From assembly GCA_024500155.1 (NCBI GenBank), contig CM044871.1, forward strand, positions 75,624,402 through 75,688,401: a DNA stretch of 64,000 bases, given 5' to 3'. The notes below the pieces were generated by a model that was not told the DNA's origin, did no database searches, and worked only from the letters and a program-made list of their open reading frames with translations. The position numbers were made by a program, and so were the translations under genes. This DNA is from Chenopodium formosanum. Its lineage: Eukaryota > Streptophyta > Magnoliopsida > Caryophyllales > Amaranthaceae. Positions 10,765 through 22,758 of the stretch are shown here, piece by piece (positions within the stretch are counted from its first letter, which is position 1; every line of letters starts with the position of its first letter).

Positions 10765-12549
10765 TGATAAAGCAAACAATACAAGACATAAGGTGAGCTT
10801 CAAACGACAAGATTTCATGACATCTTTTTTCTTTTTCTTTATTTATCCTTTCCTCAATAAGTCTAGCATAGGTACTTTTCTTCTCCCTTAGATTAATTTT
10901 GTAGATTCTTTCTTTTTCCCTTTTTAATAAAATGAGCATTCATTCTCTTACATATGATCATTTCATTATATTGCATAAAAAAAAGAAAAAGAAATCCATG
11001 TCGAACTAAACACAAGGTACACCAATGATTTGAGGCACTCCTTGCAGCCACATCATATTGCCTTTCACCTTTCTAATTTACAATCCTTTCTTCATAAACC
11101 ACTTTGAGCCTCGTCTAATGATAGACCTTTCATTTTCCAACCCATATCTACCTAACCTTGGGATGGGATAGTGTGCAACTTATGCAATTCTAAAAAGCTT
11201 GAGTGATTTCAAAAGATCAAAATAAATAGAAAGCAATAGCAAAAAAGAAAAAAACAAAAAAAATAAATAAAAGTGTACAAAAGGGTAAGTGTTCCAATGT
11301 CTTTGACATGAAAATGTCTTCGATATGAACACGTCTCAAATTGCGTCTCTTATCGAGTGCTCGGTACTGTGCCTAAGAAACATGAATGCCAAGTGAGTGA
11401 TAGACCGCATGATCGGGATTTCCCACACTTATTAAAATAAAATAAATGCTAAAGCAAAAAAAATAAAGCAAAAAAGAGAAGCAAGCCTCAAGCATAAAAA
11501 TATAAAGACTCAAAAGCAAGGTTGCACACCTTGGGGGCTTATCTAGGGTTTTGAGCCTTTTTATCCCCTTCTTCTATAACCTTTAGCCTAGCCACATTAC
11601 AACCCTTAAAAAGACCTTTTTGAGGTATACACACACTTGTGCGAGGTTCGGCTAGAGCTACGTTCGGCCTGATTCCTAACGGATACGTAGGCAACCTCAC
11701 ATCGAGGTGCGACCGTAATAAACATGCATTCATATTCACATTCTCACACCATGATCATATCAAGGGATTCCATATGCTCATTCCTATTCATTTAGAGCTA
11801 GACTTGGGGGCTTGATCCCTACATCATTAGCTTACCTAGCCTAAGAGTCACCACCATTTGACTCTTTTCAATATATTTTCCTACACACTTAGCTCTTGCG
11901 GCCTAACTTTAGTATCACTTTCACACACCGCACAGATACATGACCAAATTTACTTCCTTTAAGAACCCTTTGTCATGAAATCTTAACACAACGCTGAAGC
12001 ATGCCTTGTCATATCAACATCACTCATCAATCATAATTGTCATTGCATCACGAACTATGAAGTGCTTAGCCTCCGTGCCTAAGTTACCCAAATGATTTAA
12101 TCATTGAGTCAACCATTGAGATAGCCTAGGATGGGTTAATTCTTGCACCTTGAGAGACAGTATCAAACAACATTTGACTAAGCTCATTCAACATGCACCT
12201 TCAAAAACTTCGTTTTTTTCTTTTTTGCGTCTTTCTTTTTCGGGGAAAGTCGGTACCCTCCACAAAAATGACGGAAAATTTTTTCTTTTTTGCATTTTTG
12301 AGTCGCACGATCACATTACAATGCACACACAAGTCATGTACACATTGAGTGAGTCTAACACATGTGTCAAAAACACTTTGAGAAGAGTCAACCTCGAGGC
12401 AATCACAGCAAGTCGAGTTTATACCTTGACTCGTGTCAAGTCAATGAGTCAAGCAACGTTAGGTCAAACCTAAGATAATTAAAGAGATTAGCAAAGTTCT
12501 ATAGTAAAAAATAAATACAGGTGCAGCAGAATAGGGAGGACCCTACCCC
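10765..12549 (+). other. Element A post-gag non-coding region
   Basis: No supported gene. It starts with a pyrimidine- and A-rich trailer, then sequence related to F (11101-11180), then PPT-like TTGGGGGCTT words at 11528-11540 and 11801-11812. Around 11640-11700 the text resembles the start of the B trailer next to pol (37730-37800): both contain a GGCCTGATTCCT/TACGTAGGCAACC-like block on the matching strand. Confidence 0.5.
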
Positions 12550-12668
12550 AGCGCCAGACGAAAACATCTAGCGTCTGGCAATAGTTTTTAGCGCCTAGCG
12601 CTAGATCCCAGCGTCTGACGACATAGTCAATTCTTGGCGCCAGAGATATTTTAGCAGCGCCAAAGCTC
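12550..12668 (+). repeat. Phased palindrome array, A trailer
   Basis: Six sites centred at about 12556, 12576, 12596, 12616, 12642 and 12662 (spacing 20, 20, 20, 26, 20). This is the same arrangement as the two leader arrays. Cores alternate AGCGCC/AGCGTC with an A or T centre. Confidence 0.82.
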
Positions 12669-12977
12669 GAAGCCTCTCAGAAAGGTGATTTCAACCACAT
12701 ACAACAATTTCGGGTTCTTTGGTACGCCAGTTAGCCCCTATAAGCAATTTGACATGATTAAGTAGTCGGTTTGATTACAGTCACAATAAGTGATCGATGT
12801 GATGAAATATCGTCTCACTTAGCTTAAAGCGCCTAAGCGTTGGCTTATCACGGACATAATGGTTCACAAGCAGCAAACCGCCAACGTACTGGCATAGCGG
12901 AAGCAAAGTTCAAGCGAGCTTTAGAGATCGAAAAGCGTTGGTCTTTGGAAATTTTTCTTCAGAATATTATCGCAACA

Positions 12978-13800
12978 AACGGACATATTATTCAAGCTCT
13001 ATTGTTCAGAGACGCGTGGACATATTATTCAAGCTCTATTGTTCAGAGACGCGTGGACATGTTATTCAAGCTCTTTTGTTCAGAGACGCGTGGACATATT
13101 ATTCAAGCTCTATTGTTCAGAGAGGCGTGGAAATGTTATTCAAGCTCTATTGTTCAGAGACGCGTGGACATATTTTTTCAAGCTCTTTTGTTCAGAAACG
13201 CGTGGGCATCCTATTTTCAAAGCTCTTTTGCTCCAGAGACGTGTGGGCATATCAATCAAAAGCTCTTTGTTCAGAGACACGTGGACATAGCATCAAAAGC
13301 TCTTTTGTTCAGAGACGCGTGGACAATCCTTTCAAGCTCTTTTGTTCAGAGACGCGTGGACATATCATCAAGCTCTTTTGTTCAGAGACGCGCGAACATT
13401 TCCATTAAGCTCTTTTTCTCAAAGACGCGTAGGCATCCTATTTTCAGGCTCTTTTGTTCAGAGACGCGTGGGCATATAAATCAAAAGCTCTTTGTTCAGA
13501 GACGCGTGGACATAGCATCAAAAACTCTTTTGTTCAGAGATGCGTGGACATAGCATCAAAAGCTCTTTTGTTCAGAGACGCGTGGACAATCCTTTCAAGC
13601 TCTTTTTTTTCAGAGATGCATGGACATATCATCAAGCTCTTTTGTTCAGAGACGCGTGAACATTTCCATCAAGCTCTTTTGCTCTAGAAACGCGTGGGCA
13701 TCCTATTATACAGCTCTTTGTTCAGAGACGCGTGGACACATCATTTCAGAAGAACATATCAAAAAAGAAGCTCTTTGTTCAGAGACGAGTGAACATCGAA
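12978..13800 (+). repeat. 37-bp tandem repeat array with ACGCGT core
   Basis: About 20 copies of a roughly 37-bp unit. The most constant words are TTCAGAGACGCGTGGACAT and TCAAGCTCTTTTG. Early copies start at about 13004, 13041 and 13078 (period 37); later copies vary between 36 and 41. Each unit holds the palindrome ACGCGT. The unit has no stop in any forward frame and its length is not a multiple of three. This is why long overlapping open frames appear in all three frames (12840-13553, 12938-13408 and others); I do not think these are proteins. It belongs to element A's trailer and ends close to the 3' LTR junction. Confidence 0.88.
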
Positions 13801-14198
13801 ACGGCAAGGTGGCCTTCCCTAGATTGTGGAGAGTTGTCACAAACAACTAAAGGTGATTTCAAGCAAAGTTGTCTTCGATCATGTTCCCTTAGACGTGGAA
13901 GATGGTCACATAGCGGGAGAGTATTGTTTCAAGCGAGGCAATCTTTGATAGTATTCCCTTAAACGTGGAATATTATCAAAATGGAGGAGGATCGTTTCAA
14001 GCAAAGCAATCTTCTACATTGGAAGCAGTTACAAGCGTAACGGTTTTCAAGCGGGATGGCATTCTCTTGGTAGGAGGTCATCAAAACAACGGCAATAATG
14101 CAGCAAATCGGTTACTTTCAGAGACGTGTGCTCGACGGTGCAAGATACGCATTTCTTAATTCTTTTATCTGTTTAACTAACGCTAGTTTGCAGGTATT
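13801..14198 (+). other. Element A trailer end and deletion junction
   Basis: Imperfect repeats of about 70-80 bp carrying CCCTTAGACGTGGAA / TTTCAAGC(A/G)AA words (about 13855-14010). No gene. At about 14198-14203 the sequence changes abruptly to LTR sequence matching 5312 onward. The polypurine tract and the first 200 bp of the 3' LTR are therefore missing. Confidence 0.6.
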
Positions 14199-15924
14199 GT
14201 AGAGTAGTTGGATGGGGCTTGAAAAGAGCTTTCCAACGATATATTATAAGCCCAATTTTGATGAATATTGAGGAAGTTATGGCCAATTTACTGAATTGGG
14301 CCCGGTTTAAGCCTTATATGCGGCCCAATGATCTAGGGGAGGGCCTAATATAGACTTATCATTCCTAATGCAATTAGGAATGGTTTTAGTCTTCTAGATT
14401 CTTCTAGAAGGTTCTTTTCATTCCTAATTCAATTAGCATTGATAAATTGACTTTTGTCTTTTTAGAGTTTTAATTAGAATCAAAGAACATTTTGAGGAAA
14501 AATACGATTTTATCCTCCTGTACGGCAATTTTTATCTGATTTTAAGAAAACGCGTGAATTTCCGAATCAGCAATAAACGCTAGCTGTAGCGCCTGACGCT
14601 ACGCTTGGCGCCTGGCGCTAATGTTGGCGTCTGGCGCCAATATCCAGCGTTGGTGCTAATTAATTCTTATCAGCGCCAGAACTCTGTTTTGATATTTTAT
14701 CTTTTTGGCTGATTTTCTGTATAAATAACGTCGTAAAAACTCCGTTTTCATTCATCCACATTCACCTACATTCACCGATTTTCTCTATTTTCACCAACTC
14801 TCATCAAGTTTTCTTTATTTCTCTCTCTCTCTCTTTTCTAAACTAGCTTCTCTCAAATACAAAATTCCGCATTCATTAGATTTAGACACACCTAGCCATA
14901 TTCGAAGTTGCCTTCGCCTTAGACGTGAAAGGTTTAATTTCTGAAGGTTTGGTCCCAAATCTCTCTTTCAATTATTTAATTTAATTGTTTGTTTTATTAT
15001 TTTCCTTGAAGTTACAAACATGTGTATTTTGTTATTAGAAAGAGGTACGAGGCATCAAAGTAAGTATTTTGATGGTTTAATTGATATTATTATATAGAAA
15101 TCATGCTTAGATTGTTATTTTGATTCCTAATATCATGTCTAGAGTAACTTTAATATTAAATATGATTGTTATGATGCCTTTTATGTTCTTCCTAATATCT
15201 ATGATTGTTAGTATCATGTTAAGGCTAAATATTTGATTTTTATTGTTTAGTGACATGCTAGGGTTTGTTATTGATCTTGTTAGTATCATGCCTAGGATCT
15301 TGCTATTATTATGCTTTAACATGATTATTATGATTGTGATTATTATAATTATCATTATGATGATTATTATTATGATTATTATTTTTATGATGATTATATT
15401 ACGTTGCTTGATTTTTATTGTTATTGCTTGATCACACCTTTATGCATGTTTAAAGGAATTTTGTGCTTGTAATCACGCTTAATAAGATAATTAATAATCT
15501 TGTTTAGGGTTAATTTGATTATAATTCAAGTGATCGCCAATAATAGATTTATTTGTGCATTAAATTCAACCAACATAGATAAAAAGGTTTAGGGTTAACC
15601 TATTGATTGCATGTTAGTCAAAAAGCGCACATGAATACGATCAGAATAAAGTAGAGGCCTATTATCAGGGCAGGTTCAATCTCTTTTAGGTTGGATTTGT
15701 ACCTTCATCCCCGAACCCTATTTGGTTCAAGACCTTATGGAGTTGACGATCTCTTGGATCGTTAAGGGGTGTAACCTTCACCTCGTGAACGGTTTACAAG
15801 CTCCTAAAAAACTTATTGGCAATTCTTTTGCTCTATCTTCTTTCCCTTTGGACGCCACCGTACTTTAGTGTATGATCACAGTGGGGTTCAAGCTAGGGGA
15901 TTAATGCTTGAAATATTCCCTACA
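14199..15924 (+). repeat. Element A 3' LTR, 5'-truncated
   Basis: Matches 5312-7068 of the 5' LTR and ends CCCTACA. It carries the palindrome array (centres 14594-14678), a TATA box (14720-14727) and a shorter ATT/ATG microsatellite. It is flanked by CTTAT (15925-15929). Confidence 0.9.
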
Positions 15925-15929
15925 CTTAT

Positions 15930-17833
15930 TTTTATCATTGATAACGCCAATTTTGCAACTTACGCATGATAAAAATATATATGAGTCGCAAGAACAAATT
16001 CATGCTATTATAAAAGTTTAAAATTCCATTGATAATTTTAATGCATAATTGTTGTTCTAAAGACTTTAAATCACAATAAAATTAACAAGTATAGTCTATG
16101 TGAGCAAAAAAAGAGGGAAATAAAGATCAAGCACAAAGTCAAAATTAGAATGAACAAAGAAAAAAACAAAAAAAACACATATATGCTTGACATGCTCATA
16201 CATGATCAATACTTTATCACTTCACATGAAATTTGTTGCAATATATTGCTTACACATGTCACAACAACAAACCAACAAATTCATGACAACAAACAGAATC
16301 GAAAACCCCAACTTTTGTTAGGATTCTTCATTTGACTTCTCCATTTTATTGACCAAGATCAAAGTCTGGTAGAATAAAAGGAAAAAGATTTACTTTCCTT
16401 AGCTTCAAACGACAACTAAAAATGGAAAGAGTTCAAAATTGGAGAAAGATGAGAAGAAGAAAGTGAGCCGCAGATCGTGCTTCTCCAAAACTAATTCAAA
16501 TGTTGCACGCAACTCATTAAGTTGCGCGTGGCATCCCAGTGCAACCTAGTTTTTTGCGCGCGCTTGGCCAGCGCAACCTACTGAGTTGCACGCGGACACT
16601 GGTCACTTAAAAGACCAATACTCAGGTTTCGATCCATTTTGAATTTTTTTTCTCAACGGTTTTGTACGCTGTTAGACGTAATAAACGCGCGAATTATCAA
16701 AATCTTTGAAAAATTGCTTTTCATCTAGTAGTTTCTTTTCTTCTTTGATAGTTTTTTGCATCATTTTGAATGCACACCATGCTTTGTGCCTTCCCTAAGC
16801 ATACGTTTTGAACGTTTTTCGTAAGAGTGTCTTAAGACGTTCCATGGTGGTGCTTTACGTAAAAGCACCCATAGACAAGTTTGTCATTTTACTGTACTGA
16901 CGTTATAAATGTCTGGCTTTTCTTCTTTTTTCACGTCCGAAGCAAAAAGGAAGGAGTTGTCATGCAGCATAAAAATGCAAAAGGCGTATCTTACGGTGCA
17001 AAATTGTACGACATGGGTGTTGCGTAAAATTTCACTTCAGCCCAAGCTTTGCGAGATCTACCTCTTGGAACTAAAAGGTAGAGGATTACTTTAGGCGTTA
17101 GCTCATGAGTAGACAGGCGCGCCGAACCATCAGGAACAGACACTTCTTGATTGGAAGCAAATACATTAGTTAGTGAGCTTACTAGCTTACCGGACAGTTA
17201 GGGTGTCCGTCCACCCCCTATATGAAGAAGCGACGAGACGATGTTGCGCCCATGTAGTCACGTGCCCCCAGTCCTAAGACACGTGTACTCATCTTGTGGA
17301 CAAAACTGTTGAGAGAGTTGTTGACTTTCTTCCCTCTTACTAGATTTAGATATGTGCGTCCAGTCCTGAGACATGTATTTCTATCTTATGGACATCCGGC
17401 TCGAATACCGGACCATTTGGCTCGAATACCGAAAACACCTTTTTTCTCTTTTTACTTTGTTAAAGTCAAGATAAAGTTTCAATGACATATTGAGGGACTT
17501 TAGACCAACAATGACACAATTAAGAGGAAACCATCCCATTTTATTCTTTTTTAAAATCGATCTCTTCTCAAGACTTGACATCACCCAGAACACCTTTACT
17601 TGTAAAAGTGTTCTACAAATGCAAAGGATCAATCTAGATTCTTTAGCGCGTTAAGACTAGAAAAATAAATTTCTAGCCTTAATAGCTACTTGTTTCAAAC
17701 ACTTAGTGAATCAAGGATCGTTTCGACATCCTTAACATTTATGAAAGATTCTCTATTCTTTGAGAACCTCGCAGAATGAGTCTCGGATTTATTTCCTTGA
17801 CTACTTTGATCATCGTCAATTCTAGACTCGACC
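15930..17833 (+). other. Element F trailer resumed
   Basis: Continuation of F after the A insertion. No supported gene; the frames at 16150, 16909 and 17294 lack any domain. It holds the F palindrome array at 16502-16595 and ends in a polypurine tract followed by the LTR. Confidence 0.55.
16502..16595 (+). repeat. Palindrome array of element F (GTTGC..GCAAC type)
   Basis: Sites built on GTTGCACGCAAC (perfect at 16502-16513) begin at about 16502, 16521, 16534, 16553, 16566 and 16585. Spacing alternates between 19 and 13. The copy in F's 3' LTR spans about 18353-18412. Confidence 0.65.
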
Positions 17834-17848
17834 AAATTGGGGGCTAAC
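17834..17848 (+). other. Polypurine tract, element F
   Basis: AAATTGGGGGCTAAC immediately before the LTR start TGTAGACACC, where plus-strand priming is expected. Confidence 0.8.
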
Positions 17849-18352
17849 TGTAGACACCTACTTTTGGCCCCTTGTCCTGAAAGGAAGTGCGATGATGTTA
17901 CAAAAACCCGTTCTTCATGTTAGATCAAAGTTGAAGTGTTTATGGACTATGAACATCATTATGAAGTAAGTTAAAACCCATATTTGAGACCATGTTATCT
18001 TAGATCCTTGTCCGATTACTAATTAGGCCTAAAACGTGTTCATACATGTTTAAACTTGATTAATAACGGTCCCAAATGCGTTAAATGCAATGGTCGGATC
18101 CAATGGAACCTACATTGTTGAAAACCGAGCCAAATAGATAAACCAACAATCAAATTCCCGTGCAAGGCCTATACAGATGGATATCCCTTTAAAAGAGCTT
18201 TCCAACGGTATATTTAAACCTAATTCAAACGGAATTGAAAAGTAGACATTCAGAGCTTTCCAATGATATCTCACAGGCCTTAATCCGACTCCGCAATCAA
18301 AAGTTATGGAAGTTTTACAAACGCGCTTTCATATAAGGCAAACCGCAAACCA

Positions 18353-18412
18353 GCGCAACTCAGTCAGTTGCGCGCGCGGCACTTAGCGCGAATCAGAGAG
18401 TTGCGTGCGCCA
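18353..18412 (+). repeat. Palindrome array, F LTR
   Basis: AGCGCAAC, GTTGCGCGCGCGG, AGCGCGAA and GTTGCGTGCGCC elements lie within 60 bp, ending about 45 bp upstream of the TATA box at 18457. They use the same half-sites as 16502-16595. Confidence 0.6.
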
Positions 18413-18456
18413 CCTGACGGCGTGACTCTAAAACCCTAAACCTAGATCCCTACGCC

Positions 18457-18464
18457 TATAAATA
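18457..18464 (+). promoter_or_regulatory. LTR TATA box, element F
   Basis: TATAAATA followed by GGGG and a leader-like sequence. It sits just downstream of the palindrome array, as in the other LTRs. Confidence 0.65.
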
Positions 18465-19265
18465 GGGGTCTTCGTTCAGCATTACGAGGACTGAAAAATT
18501 CTGAATTAAAACCCTAGTATTCTCAAAACCCTAATATCTCAACTCCTCTTACTATCATACTACTTTTTCTTCACTCTTCCCAAATACTTTCCAACCCTAA
18601 TTGAATCCATTGAAGTCCTTGGAGGTACGAAGAAGAAAGAAAGTCCATAAACACATTAAACGGAGATTTATCGTAAAAGAAGAATAATTAGTTTCCTAAG
18701 CTCTTAGATAAATCACGTACTTTTCTTTTATTGTTTAAATAACTTTAATTGAATAAATAGTGTTGTTTTATCACTTTAAACAAAATTTTAATTAATTTAT
18801 TCACATAGTATTCTTTTGTTAATCAAGAATAGAATTTGATAATTAATTGTTGTTTTATCACTTAAGACAAGGCGAATATTGTTTATTTTGTTCTTTTTAC
18901 GAATATTGATTAAACAAAGAAAAACGACTTATACAATGTAATTCCTATGTGATTAATGCTTGTAAATAAAATCAACTAACTTAGTTTTTAGGTATCACGT
19001 TGCATATATATTGTTTGGTAATGAAATTGTGAAAAAGGAAGAGCTAGTAGAGGCCATACTAGGGCTAAGATAGTGATTCCCCTCTAAAGGGAATTATCTT
19101 AGTACCTTCGCTCCCGAACTCATTTCTGGTTTATGTAGACCAATTTGGGAATGGGTAAACTTACGATTCGTGCAAGTTATCCCTTGAACTCTACTTGGGA
19201 GAAAGGCATGAACGAGGTTTATGAGTTTTCCTAAAACTCATTGACGACTCCTACTTGTTTCTTAC

Positions 19266-21222
19266 GGTAGGGAATAATTTCAAGCCTTTAAAATCCCACT
19301 AGCTTGAACCCCACTGTGATCATACACTAAAGTACGGTGGCGTCCAAAAGGGAAGAAGATAGAGCAAAAGAGTCTCCAACAAGTTTTTTAGGAACTTGTA
19401 AACCATTCACGAGGTGAAGGTTACACCCCTTAACGATCCAAGAGATCGTCAACTCCATAAGGTCATGAACCAAATAAGGGTTCGGGGATGAAGGTACAAA
19501 TCCAACCTAAAAGAGATTGAACCTGCCCTAATAATAGGCCTCTACTTTATTCTGATCGTATTCATGTGCGCTTTCTGATTAACATGCAATCAATAGATTA
19601 ACCCTAAACCTGTTTATCTATGTTGGTTGAATATAATGCACAAATAAATCTACTATTGGCGATCACTTGAATTATAATCAAATTAACCCTAACAAGATTA
19701 TTAGTTATCTTATTAAGCGTGATTACAAGTACAAATTCCCTTTAAACATGAAATAAAGGTGTGATAAAGCAATAACAATAAATATCATCAAGCAATATAA
19801 TAATAATCATAATCACGACAATAAAATTATAATCATCATCAAGATAATAATAATAATCATAATCATGTTCATGTTAATATTAAAGCATAATAATAGCAAG
19901 ATCCTAGGCATGATACTAACAAGATTAATAACAAACCCTAGCATGTCACTAAGCAATAAAAATCAAGTTTTTAACCCTAACGTGATACTAACAATCATAA
20001 ATATTAAAAAGAACATAGGAAGCATCGCAGGAATCATAATAAACATATTGGATATTATAACCTTTTCCCTAAACATGATACTAGGAATATCATAATAACA
20101 ATATAAACATGATTTCTACATCAACAAATCAATTAAAACCATTAAAGCACTTACTTTGATGCCTCGTACCTCTTTCTAATAACAAAATACACACGTTAGT
20201 AACTTCAAGGAAAATAGTAAACAACAATTAAATCAAATAATTGAAAGAGAAATTTGGGACCAAACCCTCAGAAATTAAACCTTTCACGTCTAGGGCGAAG
20301 GCAACTTCGAATGGCGATTCTTTTGGGTAATATATCTGGAAACGCCCCTTGATCCCTTATTAACACTCTTGGGCTAGGTGTATCTAGATCTTGTGAATGC
20401 ACAATTTTGTATGAGAAAACCAAGTTTAAGAGAAGATGAATGAGAGAATTAAAAGAATGCTAATGAATGTTGATGAATGGTGAGCATTGATGAAACTTGA
20501 TGATAATTGGTGAATATTGATGATAATTGGTGAATTAAAACGGAGTTTTTAATACGATATTTATAGAGAAAATCAGCCAAAAAAGATAAATTAACAAAAC
20601 AGAGTCTGACGCTTAGGAAACAGAGCTGGCGCCAGGCACCAGCACTAGCGCCAGGCCTGGTTCCAGGCCCCAAGGCCTGGGGTTGGATGCCAAGCTTTAT
20701 TTTAACGCGTTTTCGAAAATCCGATAAGTTTACCGTACCGGAGGATAAAATAATATAATTTCTTCGAAAATGCTATTTATCAAAGTCAATTTATCAATGC
20801 TAATCGAATTAGGAATGAAAAGAACCTTTTAGAAGAATCTAGAAGACTAAAACCATTCCTGGAGTGATAAATCATATTAGGCCCTCCCCTAGATCATTGG
20901 GCCGTACATAAAGCTCAAACCGAGCCCAGTTTAGTGAATTGGCCATAACTTCCTCAATATTCATCGGAATTGGGCTTATAATATATCGTTGGAAAGGTCT
21001 TTGCAAGCCCCATCCAACTACACTACTATTAGACCCATATCATGGACCAACCAAACTGGATTGGCTGTTTTCTTAAAATAAAGTTTTCAAAAACAGAGAA
21101 AAGAAATAAAAACTTTCCGCAACACTAGACTTTTCACACTTTTGTTTCATTCGATTATGATTCGACGTGAAAGGTACTCATCACTGGGTTTGGTTTTGGG
21201 GAGACACAAATGGGTGTCTACA
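19266..21222 (-). mobile_element. Solo LTR G (A-like family)
   Basis: Minus-strand LTR of 1957 bp, almost the length of the A LTR (1958). Its plus-strand view starts GGTAGGGAATAATTTC (first base changed from T) and ends GGTGTCTACA. The target duplication CTTAC is perfect (19261-19265 and 21223-21227). No internal region is present, so it is a recombination product. A palindrome array of the A type lies at about 20605-20690 next to TATA (about 20558-20565). Confidence 0.9.
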
Positions 21223-21299
21223 CTTACAAAAAAGCGTGATGAGAGTATCATTTCTAATTCAAGGTCTCCCAAACATTTTGGAATTCAAATCCTAATACA

Positions 21300-21728
21300 C
21301 CCTAACAAGTGTAAAGTTCTAGGCTTCTAAAAGGCCAATGGGCAACTAAGGAAGGACCCCCTTACGATGGGATCACCCTCCTTACAACTTATAATATGGA
21401 TTACTTGAGATTAAGGTTACTTAAAATTAAGGGTTAATTGAAAGTAGGGGTTACCCAAATTTAGGGGTTACATGTTATTATTCTTGAGTGTCAGACTCCG
21501 TTACTTTTGCTGAGTTGGTAGCAGGTCCCACGGTATGGCTTGCTACACAAAAAGGCTCTATTTACTTAATTATGAAAAAAAAAATATTCTCTTTTTATAT
21601 TTATAGTGTCCGAATAGGATCGGATATTCATAAGAGAATTAAATTTTTTCCAATTTGAGAGATTTTTTAGAGAGAGAAATTGATATTATTTAGTGAAAGG
21701 AATTGAGAGAGTATGGCTGCTCATGAGA
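21300..21728. other. Unassigned AT-rich DNA
   Basis: Possibly the end of the F LTR or flanking DNA. I see no gene and no clear repeat. Confidence 0.4.
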
Positions 21729-21737
21729 TATTATTAA

Positions 21738-22686
21738 GTGAAAATTAGAAAAAATAATCCCAACTTTCATCAATTTTGGTTGAATAATCTCAACTTTCGA
21801 TTATTCTAGAATAATCCGAACTTTAGGGGCCTTTGTTTTTCTTCAATCCCAAACTGGTCAACCAAAGTCAATGACCTATTATATCAGGTAACATGACACG
21901 TGCCAAGTCCTGATTGGTCAAAAAAATTTAAAAAAACAGCAAAATCCCCTTCCATGACCATCCGTTCGCCGCCTTCGCTGACCCTTCCCCTACCATCCAT
22001 ACACTGCTTTTGATGGGCCGCTGCAACTCTCCCTCTCTCACCGGACCACCGGTTTCCCCCTCCCCAAAACCCCCTCCCATTTCCCCACTAAACCACCAAT
22101 GAAACCCCTCTTCACTTCAAAAATCCTACATCGCTCCTTCCACGACCCCGAAACCCTTGCAACTAGGGTTTTCAATGGTGGGGGAGGCGTTTTTGGTGGT
22201 TTATGAGAGCGGGGGAGGTGGTTTTAAGGGGGTTTTGAGTGGAGGAAGTGGTTTCAAGGGTTTTCGAGAGGGTTTCGAGTGTCGCCGGAAAATGAGAAAA
22301 TAAGGGAGGGGGAATTAGCAGCAAAGGGGGAGGGGGAATCATTGGCCCAAGGGGGAGGGCGAATCAACAGCGAGGTGGAATTAGTGGCGAAAGGGTGGTT
22401 GTTGGGATTGTTCTGGTGGCCAGAATTGGGAGGGGTTTTGGCTGTGTTAATTTTTTTTTGTGAGTTTTTTTGTGTTTGTTTTTTATTATTTTTTAACCAC
22501 TCAATTTGTGTCACGTGTAATTTTAACAAAAAAGAAAAACAAAAAAAACCTATTTAACCGGTAACCGACATTTGGGACTGAAGAAAAAGAAGACCCCCCA
22601 AAGTTCGGATTATTCCAGAATAATCAAAAGTTGGGATTATTCTTTTAAAATTGATGAAAGTTGAGATTATTTTTTCAAATTTTTCC
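21738..22686. mobile_element. Non-autonomous Mutator-like element 1
   Basis: Long terminal inverted repeats (about 21738-21855 and 22575-22686) share ATAATC(C/T)CAACTTTCATC and TTCTAGAATAATCCGAAC-like words in inverted order. The 9-bp target duplication is TATTATTAA (21729-21737) / TATTATTGA (22687-22695), one mismatch. The interior is GC-rich and non-coding-looking (Pro/Gly-rich frames on both strands), with no transposase. It may have captured a gene fragment. CACGTG sits at 21897-21902 and 22512-22517, about 160-170 bp from each end. Confidence 0.82.
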
Positions 22687-22758
22687 TATTATTGAAAAAA
22701 ACATTTATAACAAGTTGTGCATCTCACAACCTATTATAAGTATAGGATTTCTAGTTTT

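Larger units (their letters stand above)
5111..15924 (+). mobile_element. Element A: gag-only Tat-type LTR retrotransposon
   Basis: The 5' LTR (5111-7068) begins TGTAGACACC and ends TTCCCTACA. It is followed by a primer-binding site, a leader, a two-frame gag and non-coding DNA, then a 3' LTR copy (14199-15924) with the same CCCTACA end. The flanks are GTTAT (5106-5110) and CTTAT (15925-15929), a 5-bp target duplication with one mismatch. There is no protease, RT, RNase H or integrase, so it would need enzymes supplied by a related element. The 3' LTR lacks about its first 200 bp, and the junction lies in post-gag DNA. A deletion after insertion therefore removed the polypurine tract and the LTR start, and possibly pol. 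It is inserted in element F. The LTRs look very similar over most of their shared length, implying a fairly recent insertion. Confidence 0.9.
17849..21299 (+). repeat. Element F 3' LTR, interrupted by solo LTR G
   Basis: Begins TGTAGACACCTACTTTTGG right after the polypurine tract. It contains a palindrome array (about 18353-18412) and a TATA box (18457-18464). It is split at 19265/21223 by solo LTR G. The true 3' end is not resolved: no LTR partner lies in the window, and the end given (…CTAATACA) is only a plausible CA terminus. Confidence 0.6.

Noticed and set aside
12840..13850. Several overlapping 60-237 residue ORFs (ETRGH/QRRVD repeats)
   Set aside because: They are readings of the 37-bp tandem repeat, which has no stop in any forward frame; the three frames are equally open.
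21290..21300. Exact 3' end of the F LTR with target duplication
   Set aside because: The 5' partner is outside the window, so the end and its duplication cannot be tested.
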